Of a DNA stretch of 64,000 nucleotides, positions 22,096-35,000 are shown piece after piece (position 1 is the stretch's first letter; each line of letters opens with the position of its first letter). Location: the NCBI GenBank assembly GCA_918807975.1, contig OU964923.1, positions 19,573,235 through 19,637,234 on the forward strand, read 5' to 3'. The notes under the pieces are model-generated. The model was not told the origin of the DNA. It was given only the letters and a program-made list of their open reading frames with translations, and made no database searches. The translations under genes and the position numbers were made by a program. This DNA comes from Aplidium turbinatum. Its lineage: Eukaryota; Chordata; Ascidiacea; Aplousobranchia; Polyclinidae.

Positions 22096-23390
22096 TACAG
22101 ACGAAATCGGTTAATAGTATACTGCTTAAACGTATCAATCGTTTATTTGAATCAAAACCTGAAATCCCAAACCAAATCCAATCTAATGTTAAGTAAAAAC
22201 ATCGGTTAAGCGTATACCGCTTAAAAGAATAAGTCGGATAAAAGCATCAGGATTTGCTTCTAGTTTGCCTACTTCATTCATTTAATCGTATAATTGTACC
22301 CGTTAGCGAAAAGAGAATGTCTCTTTTTTGCTTCGCATAATTGTCTGCAATGTTCAAAGGCGAAATGAAGCAAAGGTGAGACAGACGCAAGCGATCAAAA
22401 CAAAGACAAGTGTCTGTAATCCCAGGCCATAATCTTATGTGCTAGACATCGCACTACAAAGAACCAATTTTCGCACAGCTGGGCTTCATTAAAACAGAAG
22501 AGCAAGAAGAGCACACAAAAGGAATAATCACACTTCCCAATAAAGAAGTTTAAATGCTTTTGATGTCATCGGTCGGCGACTGGCCTTGCAAGGAAAGGAC
22601 ACGGACAAATTATTTCGGCTTGAGAGGGAAGTGTTGAAAAGAATGTCTAAAAGTTTAAACCAGAAAACTGTGGAGAATTTTTTTTTAATTGCTTAAAAAA
22701 AGTAGCCTATTGTTGTGAAATGCAGTGCGTAATTTCATTTGTTGCAGTATTGTTCAGTTGAAGAACATGGCAAATTAATTATTTTACCAGACATGGCAAA
22801 ACACTTGAAAAAAAAACCTTTGCGATTTCAAAACAAACAATGAGTGTGAGCTGTGTTTTTCCACCATACCACTATTTTCGTAGGCCCTTTTCCATACTCA
22901 AAACTACACAGCTGGTACAGAGCTAAAAATAGCCCGCTTGAATCAAAATCTTCAACGTCAAAGTTCGCGTTGTGACGTCACAGAGATCGGTGATATGAAA
23001 GATTGCCGATTTGCAGTCCGATTGCTGCAGTTTGCAGAAAAATGCTCTGATGGTTCTCCCAGTCAGCAAAGCTGATCTTTTTTACATTGTTTCAACGTCT
23101 GCAGACAATAAATCAATGTAAAAAAGACCAGTTTTGCTGACTGGGACATACAGCGTAGTGGTATGTTAACACAGAACTAGGAAATTCCTTAAAGTTTAAC
23201 CAGAATTGTAAACAGTTGTAGGAAGTATCAGTGGTATTGTGCGTTGCAGCCTAGTCAGCACAGACATCTTCTCAACATTACGCCCATTCACAATAAACCT
23301 TTTTTTAGTAAATTGGTTAAACGAATCAATCGTATAATCGTATCAAAATGTCTGGCAAATAGGTGATTCGATTAACCGATTTCGTCTGTA
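22096..23390. mobile_element. Tc1/mariner-like MITE nested in the piggyBac
   Basis: TIRs TACAGACGAAATCGGTTAA and TTAACCGATTTCGTCTGTA with TA on both sides (22094-22095, 23391-23392). 1295 bp, no transposase. It contains an 88 bp foldback hairpin (23058-23145). Confidence 0.75.
23058..23145. repeat. 88 bp foldback hairpin, copy a
   Basis: CCCAGTCAGCAAA...TTTGCTGACTGGG; arms contain TTTTTTACATTG and its complement around ACGTCTGCAGAC. One of about eight copies of the CCCAGACAACAAAATC family. Confidence 0.75.
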
Positions 23391-23460
23391 TACGAGTAAT
23401 AAAAGTACACAAAAAATGCACTCAATAAAACACAATGTCCTTGAACACATCTACTTTGGA

Positions 23461-24030
23461 TTATGGTCTGTTTTTGTGGTACAATTCATTGCAATGCTGA
23501 TGAAGAGGAGCATCACACATCCCACAAAGAAAACGCGTTTGGCTGTGACACTGTCTGCAACGACGTCTTTTATTGCAGGGAATAGTTTTTAGACAGTGGT
23601 GCGATGTAGAATTATTTGGTCGGCTATATTCAAGAGCAGAAACATTTGGGCAGCCAGTGGCAGAGATTGCAAAGCGTTTGGAGTTCAAAAGTTTCACAGT
23701 CACTTGTCGTCGAAACTCTAGTCCCAGTGATTTCCTTTCCAAATCTTTCAGCTTGTCAGCTTCTTTGCTTACAGGAGAAAATAAGAAAGAAGCCTTTTTC
23801 CTACTCCATTTTACTTCCGATAAGCTGCGTTTTTTCTTCGGAACTGGGGTCGTTGGGACATCATCACTTTGTACTGGGTTGCAATGAATTTCAATCTCTC
23901 CTGCAGCGTCTGATAGCACTGCTCCACTTTCTGTCAAATCGTTTTCGTCCATACCCTCTTCGTCGCTAACTACAGCAAGATCTGGTGGTGCTATGACCAT
24001 GTCAATTTCATCTTCTTCACAATATTCCAT
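23461..24030 (-). CDS. piggyBac transposase lacking its catalytic core (189 codons open)
   Basis: From ATG 24030 the frame stays open to 23461, and in-frame codons extend upstream to about 24140. Residues 1-45 are an acidic N-terminal segment (EEDEIDMVIAPPDLAVVSDE) like piggyBac N-termini. A basic KKKRSL stretch follows, then KASFLFSPVSKEADKLKD. The C-terminus is a cysteine-rich domain, CRQCHSQTRFLCGMCDAPLH, followed by QHCNELYH. The DDD catalytic domain expected between these (several hundred residues) is missing, yet the join is in frame. It could make a DNA-binding protein with no transposase activity; more likely it is an internal-deletion derivative. Confidence 0.75.
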   Translation of the reverse strand: MEYCEEDEIDMVIAPPDLAVVSDEEGMDENDLTESGAVLSDAAGEIEIHCNPVQSDDVPTTPVPKKKRSLSEVKWSRKKASFLFSPVSKEADKLKDLERKSLGLEFRRQVTVKLLNSKRFAISATGCPNVSALEYSRPNNSTSHHCLKTIPCNKRRRCRQCHSQTRFLCGMCDAPLHQHCNELYHKNRP

Positions 24031-24828
24031 ATCTTCGAAAGCGGCTAATGCCTCCTCTACAGTAGAAACTTCTGGCGAGACATTATGTAGTGTAACGTAA
24101 TGCGTTCGGAAAAAATAGCAGTAGCTCGGCCTGCCTCTTGTAACTATCAGTTACCGTGTGACTTTGTGAGACAGAAAACAATATCCAGCTCTATTTCGGT
24201 CAAGCCATCAGTAAGACAACTAAGTATCGTTTAGAGTTGGACAAAATTACTGGTTACTGGCTAGTAATTCTAAGAAATCATTTGCAAATCAGGTCAATTG
24301 TCACTTTATTGTTTCGTAAATGCTTTCTTAGGAAACAAACAGAAGTTTTCGCCTGTAATCAGCATCTCTTTACGAAACAACGGTGCGTGTCTACTACACT
24401 GCATATGCATAATAAAGTATCGGTTTTACGCTGACGTTGCAGAAATGGTACAGCAAAGTTTGCACTTAAATATCTCCGGCTCTTCACACATTTAGAAGAT
24501 GTGCTTACACTGGTATGTTCTAGCATCACTACACTATACTTTAAGCCAATTTTTGAAATTATTTTATTGAATTAATGCATATTGAAATACGACAAACAAA
24601 ATGCGCTCGAAATGCGTGAAAAGTGTCGTAAAAGAGCGATGATTTTAAGTATACAAAAAAATTATTTTTTTAAAATAAGGTTTTAAACACTTTATTTAGA
24701 GTTCAAATGACTAGAATATTCATTTTTTTAGATAGAAAGTTGCTTTTGAAATGCGTTTATAAAGGTTCAAAGTAAGCGTTGCAGCAACGCAACGTCAGCG
24801 GTTAATGGGTTAAATCCATATCTGAATT

Positions 24829-25757
24829 CAGGCCTTAAAACTCGTGTTTTTTTTCGGCAGCCATCGTGGCCTACCGAGAGCTCCTTCTCGTCGGCCAAAT
24901 CTGCGTGCTTGGAGGCCAAAATAAAAATGGCGCATGTAAATAGAATTAAACTTGCTACAATGCCAAAATGATCACTTCGTATTGTTGAAGTCTAAGCGAG
25001 GTCCTGCAGTAGAATCGTACCACGCAATAACTGCTTTATCGGGATCGTAATCCGGTATTGCGGAACCAACTAACGACACTAAATTGTTTCAACTGCTCGC
25101 TGCTCAGTAAATTGTTTCAACTGCATACCGCCTTTCATAAAACCTGACCATTTATACCGTTATGATATCTCCATTGAGGGTGTGAAGTTACTAACCCACA
25201 GCGGAAACATTTCTCAACTCTGAAGACACGTGTTTTCCCCTCAGATGTCAACTAACCTACCCAGACAACAAAATCCGTCATTTTTACATTGATTCTACGT
25301 TTGCAATCGTTAAATCAGAGTAAAAATGATGAATTTTGTTGTCTAGGTAGTTCTCCTTTTTAATAACGATTCAATGTCCGACAACATTGAAACGACATAA
25401 AAACGACAATATTGCCAGCCGATGTAAATTAGCACTTCGGATTAACACTTTGTTAAAATAAACGTCGAGAATTACAAACAAGACGTATAGCTGGTGATCG
25501 CAGCTGGATATTTTCCATACAATAGAAAATGTTTCCTCACAATACAACAGTGGTGATTATGACGCGCTGACCTAATTCTGCGTCACTCTTTGATACTACA
25601 TATTTTCGACAGTTAATCCACGATCATTCTATTGCGAAATTAAATAATTGGCTAGGCTAGAAGACACCGGCGGCCGAATTGGCCGACTGAGGAGGTAGCA
25701 CCGGCGGTCATTCAAGCACTACTTAGCGGCCATGGCCGCCGGCTGCTTTAAGGCTTG
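24829..25757. mobile_element. TIR element, CAGGCCTTAAA ends
   Basis: CAGGCCTTAAAACTCG on the left and TTTAAGGCTTG on the right, inverted, with GGCAGCCATCGTGGCC/GCGGCCATGGCCGCC further in. The hexamer TGAATT flanks both sides (24823-24828, 25758-25763). Superfamily uncertain. Holds a foldback hairpin at 25260-25347. Confidence 0.6.
25260..25347. repeat. 88 bp foldback hairpin, copy b
   Basis: CCCAGACAACAAAATCCG on the left; inverted GAATTTTGTTGTCTAGG on the right; central stem CATTTTTACATTGATTC/AAATCAGAGTAAAAATG. Confidence 0.75.
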
Positions 25758-25765
25758 TGAATTGC

Positions 25766-26062
25766 CTTCATTCACTTTGCAATTTTTGATGGTAATGTCG
25801 ATTATTTCCTTATTCTATCTAATAAGTCAAATTTATAAAGAACACAGAAAAATGAAATAACAGGATGTATTTTCTTATTCAGGTTGATGTAAATTATTTT
25901 TTTGAATTATTAGTTTGTAAAAGAAGGATTTTCAACCTAATTGCTTTCTGAATTGTTTTCTAAAGAAACTTGGTATGAATTGAGTTGAAATGTGTTGTAT
26001 AGCAGTATTTGCTGAATTCTTTTTTGCTTGACTGTACAAATATACGTGTTCAAGCTTCCATC
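25766..26062 (+). other. Upstream region of UBE2Q
   Basis: AT-rich 5' flank and presumed 5' UTR; no TATA box or other site can be called with confidence. Confidence 0.35.
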
Positions 26063-29000
26063 ATGTCTCAATCAAACTCTGTGGGATTGGCTCTGTTAAA
26101 AGCTGAACTCAAGCAAATATCATCAATTTTCCCAAAAACTCATCAATTGTTTCGTGTAGTCAATGCAAGCATAGATGAAATTTGCTGCCACTTTATTGCT
26201 TCAAACCAAAACCACATCATTCACTGCACCATATCGGTAAGGGGTTATAGCCTACTGTAATAGAATAGTTTGCTCTTTATGTTTTTTACTCATTTGCTGC
26301 ATCAAGCACTTTAGTTGTAACTGGTGCGTTTGTTGATGGAATATACAGTATATACTGGCCAAGTTAATGATATAAATTTATGTATTGATGATATAATCAC
26401 TAATAAAAATCTACTTTGCTCGTAACAGTGCTGAAATCACTTGGTGCTGCAGAACCTAATTAAGTATATATATAATTATGCTGATGTCACATTACAGATG
26501 CACAAGTGCTTGAGCCTAAATATTATGCTCCAGTGTTTTGATCTACTGTTTATAAAGAAATATTTAGTGAATTTTATACTCAGGAGCCTTATCCTTTGGC
26601 AAGACCGATGTGGTACTCAGAATCTGAGGACAAACTTGTTGCACTAGTCATGGAGGAACTATCTGATACTAACTTCAAGGCACAGTGCACAGTAAAGTTT
26701 GAAATATACATACATACATCATTTCGTTTAAGTTTTCTAAAGATTTAAAACAAAGCATGAAACTTTAAAGCAAATCTTTTAAAACCATGTCTTCCATTGT
26801 ATGTGACCACCTTGAAGTCTATTTTACCTGAAAAGTGATATTGTAGCAAAATATTATGTTAAAGTCATTGCATGAACAAAAAAAGGTTTAAGATGTTCAT
26901 TGTTCAGGTAGAAATGTTACATAAGTGATGTTCAGATAAGGCTACGTTTATTGCAGGGCTGTGGAGTCGGGCGAAAAATATACCACACCGACTCCTCGGT
27001 TTATGTCGGGCTGACTCCAGCTTCAGTGTTGCCAAATTTCAGAGGGTTGTCAGATTATTCCTAAATTTTGTCCTTTTTCATTTAAAAAAAAATTAATTAC
27101 ATTAAATTTGTAATCAAAGTTGAAACGGCGACTTTGACAAAACTGACAAGAACCTACACTTCTATTTTGAGTAAGCGTTTGGAACGCAATACAAAGAATA
27201 AGAAACAATATATTAATTTTGAAAAAGTGGATTGCAAACAAATATTTTATTTATCGTTTTTACCAAACCTGAATCTGCAGTTTGTTTAACGACTCCGGAC
27301 ACGCCAAAATCCCTCCGACTCCACAGTCCTGGTTTATTGTATCAGAGGTGTCATATTGCAACAGATTTCCTAAATTTTTGCATCTCATTGTATGTACGGT
27401 ATTTAGTGATTTACATCAATTTTCAGATAAACACGATGGTCAAGTTTCTTGTAACTCGTCTGTGTGAGAAATTTAACTTAGCCCTCCCCAACCGCCTAAC
27501 TGAGCTTGATAGATCTCCCCAGCCTGAGGTGAGTTTCAGAAATTTGATATGAGCGTTGCCTTTCTTGTTGGAACTGATTTTTTTTCAAAATAAGTTCTAG
27601 ATGCAAATGTTTATGTACTGGTCCCACTTCACTGGGTTTTTGCCTTTAAAATTTTTTTTTTTTAACTATCAGAAATTTGGAAACCGGCTTCTACTATTTC
27701 AACAAACCATAACGTGCTCTGTTTTTGAGTAATTTTGCTTTCATTAAGTTTATTACAGTGTGGGAATGTTAACAAAACTGTAATCAATATAGTCATCTCT
27801 TTGAAGATTTCTTTGTGAGAACTTTGGAAAGGTTAACACTTGACTTGTGCTTTCCTCTGAAGTTGTTGCATATGTATTTGCTCTTTCATTAAGCTGATTG
27901 AAATAATTAAATTTATGAATTTGCGTTTCAGCAAGTGGAATTGAATACACTGTCAAGCTCAGAAGATGAGGATGATGAAGGCAACGATGAGGTAAATAGT
28001 TTGGGAGTATAAGTGTCCATTACATGAGGGTAAGGAGGCGAAACTGGGTTAAAGTTTGAGATAACTTTATTTTATTTTTGGGAAAGTTGTGTTGTGTTTA
28101 TTTTTATTCTGTATGGCAAGATCAGTATTAATTGTAATTAAAAAACTGTGCACAATTACTCTTGGAAGTTGATGATTGATTGCTAGAAACTGGGCCATAG
28201 CGTAGTGGAAAAGCTTCTTTGAAAGCATATCACTTTCACTTTGGCATACTTGTATAGTTTCTGTGGAGCTGGCCGGATCACTAGTGTCGTTGTCTGTTAT
28301 TTGTTCCATTAACTAAGTGCTTCTGTTTGGAAAAGGAAAGCTGCTCTGAAAGCCAGATGGTCAAAGCACGCGCATCAAGACTCAAGAGCTAAGCTGCCGT
28401 TGCTTGATTTTGCCGAATGTTTGCAGAACCAGGTGTTCATGCATTGAGCATTGAGCAATTTGGTCATTCAAGTTGCAAGATTGGATTGCGGGGAAATACA
28501 GTACATGCAACCTCAACCTTGTATATAATTTGACAGTTTTCAAGAGTTTTCTTTACTGATATCAAAAGGTACTTTGCTTTTTAGGATGATGCAACTCTTG
28601 AGGAAGATGTTGCTGCGGAGGCAGAAGAAGTCAGAAAAGAAAACAGCGACATTTCTGAAGAAAACTTAGAAATTCTGCACAAAATAAAGCAAACACAACG
28701 AAAAGATCACGTTGATGTAAGTGAATTGAACGAATTGTAATTTAAACATTGTGGTACTGTGTAATTTCAGCATAGTGTATTATAAACACAAATAACAAAA
28801 ATATTCATATTACCTGGATTGTTAATAGCGGAATGGCCCGATTCGGTGAGTCCGATTCGGTGAGTCCGATCCCTTAACGGGGGATTTTTACAATTTTTTT
28901 TTTTAATTATCGGGTACCGTGGCCTAATTATCATTGCCGTTTTAGGGTTAGGGGTTAGGGTTAGAGGTTAGGAACTCACCGAATCAGACTCACCGAATCG

Positions 29001-32000
29001 GACTCACCGAATAGTAGCAGACCCGTTAATAGATAGTCTTGTTGAAATAGAAGTCTTACACCTGAATGTAATACTGCGTAGACGTAGCAGGTTCACTAAC
29101 AAATTAATTTGCTTTGTATATATGTAGTTAAAAAGTTTTTTTTTCAGCAACTTGAACATTGTTTTTAAACATCGACAATTTCTTCATTTTATGCCTGTTT
29201 AAATCACTGATAGAGATTAAATTATCATGGTAAGTTGTTGAAAGTAGAAGTGTTGATGTGCTGAAACCATTTCGTCCAATGAAAGGCTCTTTTCTTTTTA
29301 GTGTGTTACTGAACTCCACTATGTTACTTCCTGTCCCCAGCTTTATCCGGCGTTTGTTTACAGAGCTGAATAAAGCCATTTTACTGATGTCAAATTTTGC
29401 TGATCAGCTCGATTGCATTAATCTGCTTGTACTGTCTTGTCAGCAGTGCTTAAAAGATGTTACATTTCTTTCAAGGGTCGGATTGTTGGATCTGTACAGG
29501 CTTCTGATCGACTGCTGAAGGAATTGAAAGCAATATATAAGTCTGACAGCTACAAGAAAAGTTAGTGTTGTCGTAACTTACGTTTGTACGGTTTGGTATT
29601 AGTTGGCAGTATTTGCAAAATTCTGATTTGGTTAAACGGCCCAACTATGCCTTATTAACGAGTTCATTCAGTCCTGGTTCGACTCCTGACTCAAGCTGGT
29701 TGTTGAAAAACACCACTCACCTCTACTCAGAGTGAAATAAATTGGGTGGGCGTAGTCGCTGAAGGAAAGGCTGCCGAGTGAAAGGAACTGACCACTAGGG
29801 TGCGTCGTGTGCCCCCAAAAATTTAAAAAATGATCGAAAACAAAATTATTTTTTTTTGTTGGTGAGGCTTGACTAAAAAAGCAAAATTACAAAATTTCAA
29901 AGAATTTGGTCAAGGTTTAGGTGCTCCACATCCCAATTGCCCGTATCCCCTTGTTAGCTTGACAATAGGGTGGATTGAAAAAAGAAATTTTTTTAAAATT
30001 AAAAAAAGGGGGTCTACACCCCTGAGAAATTGGCAAAAAACAACAACAAAACTGGTTTCAGGGAGTTGTACCACCTATTGGCCGTGCTACCCCCCCCCCA
30101 TTTTATGGGGAAAGACCCCCAAAATTCTCAAATTGGATGTAACTTTGGAACTGCTGGTGCTAGGAACATGAGTTTGGTATCAAATGATGCAGAATCATAA
30201 TGTTTTTATCTGCTCTAAGAGGACTTTTTGCCTTAATTTCAATAGAAAAAAAGTTATGACAAAAAACGTATATTTGACAATGTTTTGGACAAAAACGGTA
30301 GCGCAAGCACAAAGTAATGGGTAAATGCACATGCTGTACTGCATATACTGGTCGCAGATGACTTGGATACTTTTGCTTATTGCATTTGCAATAAATATAC
30401 AGCATAGTATGCATAATATAATACGGCACACATGACATAGAGAATACAAGGGTTAATCGAGAGGATGTTGGCAGTGGGCTAACGGTACAGTAGTATGATT
30501 GGTAATACAATATAGTGCTCATGTCATGTACACACACAGCTGCATGACCTGGGGGTTACTAACTGGACTGTTCAAAGTGTAGGTGCATAAAACATATAGT
30601 GTAGTTGGTAGACTGTGATCTGCCATGAAATCACTGTCAAGAAAATACCAGCACACAGATTGATATACTCCATACTGCTGCATGTGCTAGACTACCGGTA
30701 CTACATTGAGACTTCAGCAATCAGCACAAAAAGGTGAACATGTCAATCTAGTGGGTTAACCCAAGTGGGAATTGCTTCTTGCTGTTGAATTCTTTCATAA
30801 ATTGACGAGATCGTACCTGATGAATCAGCCCAGGTCATCCCTTCTTTCAAAACCTACAGCATATAAGCTTGCTTCAGTCACAAGATTGACGTGACGCTCC
30901 ACTGCTTGGTTGTGGCAAGGATAATCCAGCCGCAGAGGTTCGTCGATGACATTGTCAAGCTGTTGATCTGTTAGCGATCTCATGATAGGTGGCTCAGACT
31001 TATGAACTGTGCCAAGCTTCCCAAGTTGGTGGTATGATTTTGTTTTAGTATTAAGCTGTGGCACAAGAAATCTGCATATTGCAGGTGGCACCGCTGGTGA
31101 AATTTCCTTTCTCAGGTTTCGATTTTCATCTTCTGCTTTTTGTGAGGAGCCAACATGATTCTTGCTTTGCTTTCCCTGTGCTTGTGAACCTAAGGAATAG
31201 ATTTGTTGGACTGCTGCTCTTCTACCTTGGCAGCCTTCATCGCCTAGCATACCAACAATGACATTTTCAGATTGAGCGAATAATGCATTGCGTTCCAAAA
31301 CCTTCTTGGAAAACTCTTTTACTTCTTGCTTTGGGAAGATTTCTTTGCAACATGTTGAAGAAGTTTTTTAACCCATCAGATAATGAATTGTGGTGTTTTA
31401 TTTCAAACCAAGAATGGAAGCAAACCTTGATGCATTATGCAGTACTCAGACAAGTTCATGAAACTTTTGGAAGGGTTGATTACATGAGTCGTAAGTAGCC
31501 TACAAGCAAGTGTTAGCCACCTTGAATGACATAATTCCCCGACTGACAAAAACTGCAAGTCTTCATCAACATTCAACATGCCCAAGCGCAATGCAGGCAT
31601 AATCCATATATTACACTGGTCTACAAAAAAAGATTTTTTTTGCTCCATGAACTTTGTAGACTGATTTAGAGTAATTTTGGGGTGCTGAATCCGAATCTGA
31701 CCTCAGATTTATCCTATCACGTCAGTTTGTGAGATATGATAACAACAAATTGTTACTTTTGTCAAAAGTAGAAGATTTGACGTTGCGTTCACCACCAACA
31801 TATGCAGTGCTATGGCAAAAGGTTAGTGTTAGACAGGCCAAAACAGCCTTTAAGTAAGGTTACTGGCTAAGCATTGCCATAGGCCTGCTAAAAATTTTGT
31901 AGTTTCATGCAAAACATTGATGGGGGAGGGGGTCAGTTATACTTTTTGCCTCCCTTTTAGCTTGTTATTACTGCCTTGTTAATAATGTTGTTTAGAAAGC

Positions 32001-35000
32001 AAATTGGTATCAAAATTATAGTTGGTGACTTGGTGAGTGTATTCCAGCTACTTATGCACCACATGGCCTGGATTTCTGGATATAGCACAATGTGTATGTG
32101 CAATAAAGGCAACGTCAAATCTTCCACTTTTGACAAAAGTAACAATTTGCTGAATATCATATCTCACAAACCTGACGTGATAGGATAAATCTGAGGTCAG
32201 ATTCGGATTCAGCACCCCAAAATTACTCTAAATCAGTTTTCAAAGTCCATAGAACAAAACTCGTGTTGTTATGTTAAAACAAGGTATTTATGGACTATAG
32301 GGTGAAATTCCTGTATTTTTAACTGCAATGTGGAGGACCTAAACATTAATATTTTTTGCTGAAACTTCATATTATTGCTATTTCAGTGAAACCTCACCAT
32401 TGAAAAAAAATAATACAAAAAATATGAACATTGGGGCACATGACGCACCCTACTGACCACCCTACTCTCGTTAGTGCCGATTGCTTAGTACCATGAGATT
32501 GAGAACCTTAACTTGCTTGGATCAAGTATGAGACTCACCTTTACCTTATTAACGAATTCAAATTCAAGCAATTTGTATCTCTGCACGGGCACCAAATTTA
32601 GCACTTTGTAACTGATGATTGTGTAACACAAAGTTGCAATAGGAAACGAATTACTGGTGCACCGTCCGTGTCCAATGTCCATTTTGTATCAGCTTGTATT
32701 TTTATCTAGTTTCGCTTTATCCTTTTTTCCATAGTGATTACTAGACGATCATGTCTCAACTTACTATGCAAGTTTGCAAGGTTCACAATTATGGGAAATG
32801 CTTTGTTGTCTATCAGTTGCATGGAGAAACGTGGAGTGAGCGGAAGGGTTGAAATATTTGCTTTCGTCATCGAATTCGATTTGGCCTCGTCAACTGCGTC
32901 ACTAAGCAATGTCATTGTTTGTTTTCAGACTGTGCATTCACTGCATAAATTGCACCACAGCAAATAACAAACCGTGAATGATAAAGCACAATGGTGTTGT
33001 GGTTGTATTACTTTCAAAAGTATGCTTCTTGCGATTAGACAGCGTCTGATGATGTGCGTCATACTGATCATGTCAACTTCTTGAGTTTTTGTAAATTGAA
33101 CATCTAACCGACTCGAACGTTTTTCCTAAAATGCGACTGCCCACAGCGACAGCCACTAGCATAATAGTTCCACAATCTACATCCTTATCTGTCCTATGTG
33201 TATGGCAGAATGCTACAGTGTGGACCTGGTCAACGACAGCTTGTACGAGTGGTACATTCACATATTGAAGGTCGACCCGGATAGCACTCTTCACTCGGAC
33301 TTAAAGAAACTGAAAGCAAAGACTGGCTCAGCCTCTGTCATCATAGAAATATCGTTCAGGGAAAACTTTCCATTTGATCCTCCATTCGTTCGTGTCGTTA
33401 ATCCCGTTCTAATGGGCGGGTGAGTTCAACAAGCCCGACGTTATTTCCGATTGGTAATGACTGTCCAGTTGATGTGTTTCCAGACAGCAAATCAGCCATC
33501 TTAGTAAAAACCACTGATCCGCTGTCTGGGTTCATGTTATTTTATTCTCCTTGAACTGGGCTGTGGGTTAGGGTGTTGCATATTTAAAAAAAATTTTGAT
33601 TTTAACTTTGGAAATATAAATGGGAGGTGGGAAATGGCCAAAATATGAGGTAGAAAAAAATTTTCAAAAAAATATTAAAGTTTAGGGGTCCCACGCTCAT
33701 CCCAAAATTTTGGGGGGGCTCGCGACTAGTGAAATCTGGATATTTTAGTTAAATACGTATTTTTTGGATTAAATAGGGTATGCAACATATTGCTGCAATC
33801 AGAATTTTATGAGGAATAAACTGATGTAAAAATAACATTCACTTTCAAACGTTTAAAAAAAAATTTCTTTACACATGTCACAATTTTAGGTTATAAAAGC
33901 GCAACAACAATGACTTTGAAAGTCGGCTATTCAAAGTTTGTTAGATGAGCAACCAGCAGTCAAGCATTATAGTTAAAAGATCACAGTTATCAATTCCTAA
34001 AGCAGTGGTTCCCAACCTGGGGTCCGTGAGAAAGCATTTGGGGGTCCGTGATTACCTTGATGAATTTTGGAGAAAAAAAAACAAAAAATGATCTTTTTAG
34101 TTTCATTTCTCTCATTAAATTTGCTTACATTAAAAAAGTTTCGGCATGCCACTTTGGGTCACCTTAATATTCAAATACCGGTACTGCTGACATTTCTTGA
34201 ACAATTCATTCATTTTCTGATTTGATCAACTGTTTAACCTGATATTTGCCGCGGGAGTCATAGCCGCAATGCAATATGACACAGTACAGTAGTTGAGAAA
34301 CATAATTATTACAATAGTCAATAGTATGTTAATTGAGTTTCAGGCAAAATTAAGGTAGGGGTCCGCAGAATTAATAATTTGTCTATAGGGGTCCGTGACA
34401 ACAAAAAGGTTGGGAACCACTGTCCTAAAGGAAAGTGAATAGCCATGGCACAGTTGAGCCTTAGAAGAATATTCTTCACACAAATTATGTTACTTATTTG
34501 CTTTTCGAAAAGTAAAGTGACGACTCCAGAAGCTGTTAAAAACATTGCGACAGCATCGGTTAATACAGAAAAACTACTTTTAACCAATCGTCCACTGTCT
34601 GCATTCTTTGACATTACCAGTCAGTACTCTCCTTGCCTTTCAGTTGGTTCACCAGGCGACTGGATGTCTTTCAAAGACAATCAAATGGCAACTGAAAGGT
34701 TGATAGGAAATTTGACCAGATGCATTCAAAACAGAAAGGTCAAAGACAGCGACGATAGTATGACAGATGCTGAGATGAAAGCAACAGACAATAAAGTTAA
34801 AGCATAATGTTCTCACTATGACGTCAGAAGCAAGTCATTAATATTGTGAAGACTGGAGACACTTGATAAAACTTGTTTTTAACACCTTTCTTAGGACTCG
34901 CTTTGCATTGGATCGTGTATTTCGTTTGTTTAATGTAAGCTACAATTTTTACAACTTTTACCATGGTTAGTTTTTACTTCATTTCTAATTTTCTAGTGCT

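Larger units (their letters stand above)
21736..24809. mobile_element. piggyBac element, internally deleted
   Basis: TTAA at both sides (21732-21735, 24810-24813) and TIRs CCCATTAAACGCCGC and GCGGTTAATGGG. Subterminal repeats (TTGCAGAAACGCAACGTCAG near 21873; TTGCAGCAACGCAACGTCAG near 24779) sit inside both ends. It encodes the fused transposase remnant at 23461-24030 and contains a nested TA-target element (22096-23390). Confidence 0.9.
29796..32452. mobile_element. 2.66 kb TIR element in UBE2Q intron 6
   Basis: Perfect 8 bp TSD CTGACCAC (29788-29795, 32453-32460). TIRs TAGGGTGCGTCGTGTGCCCC and GGGGCACATGACGCACCCTA differ at one position. It contains a decayed minus-strand frame (30825-31298) and an internal pair of inverted repeats. 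8 bp TSDs suit hAT-like elements, but TAGGGTG ends are unusual and the superfamily is left open. Confidence 0.82.

Noticed and set aside
29869-30171. 100-codon plus-strand frame
   Set aside because: Lies in the subterminal region of the 29796-32452 transposon, low complexity, no motif.
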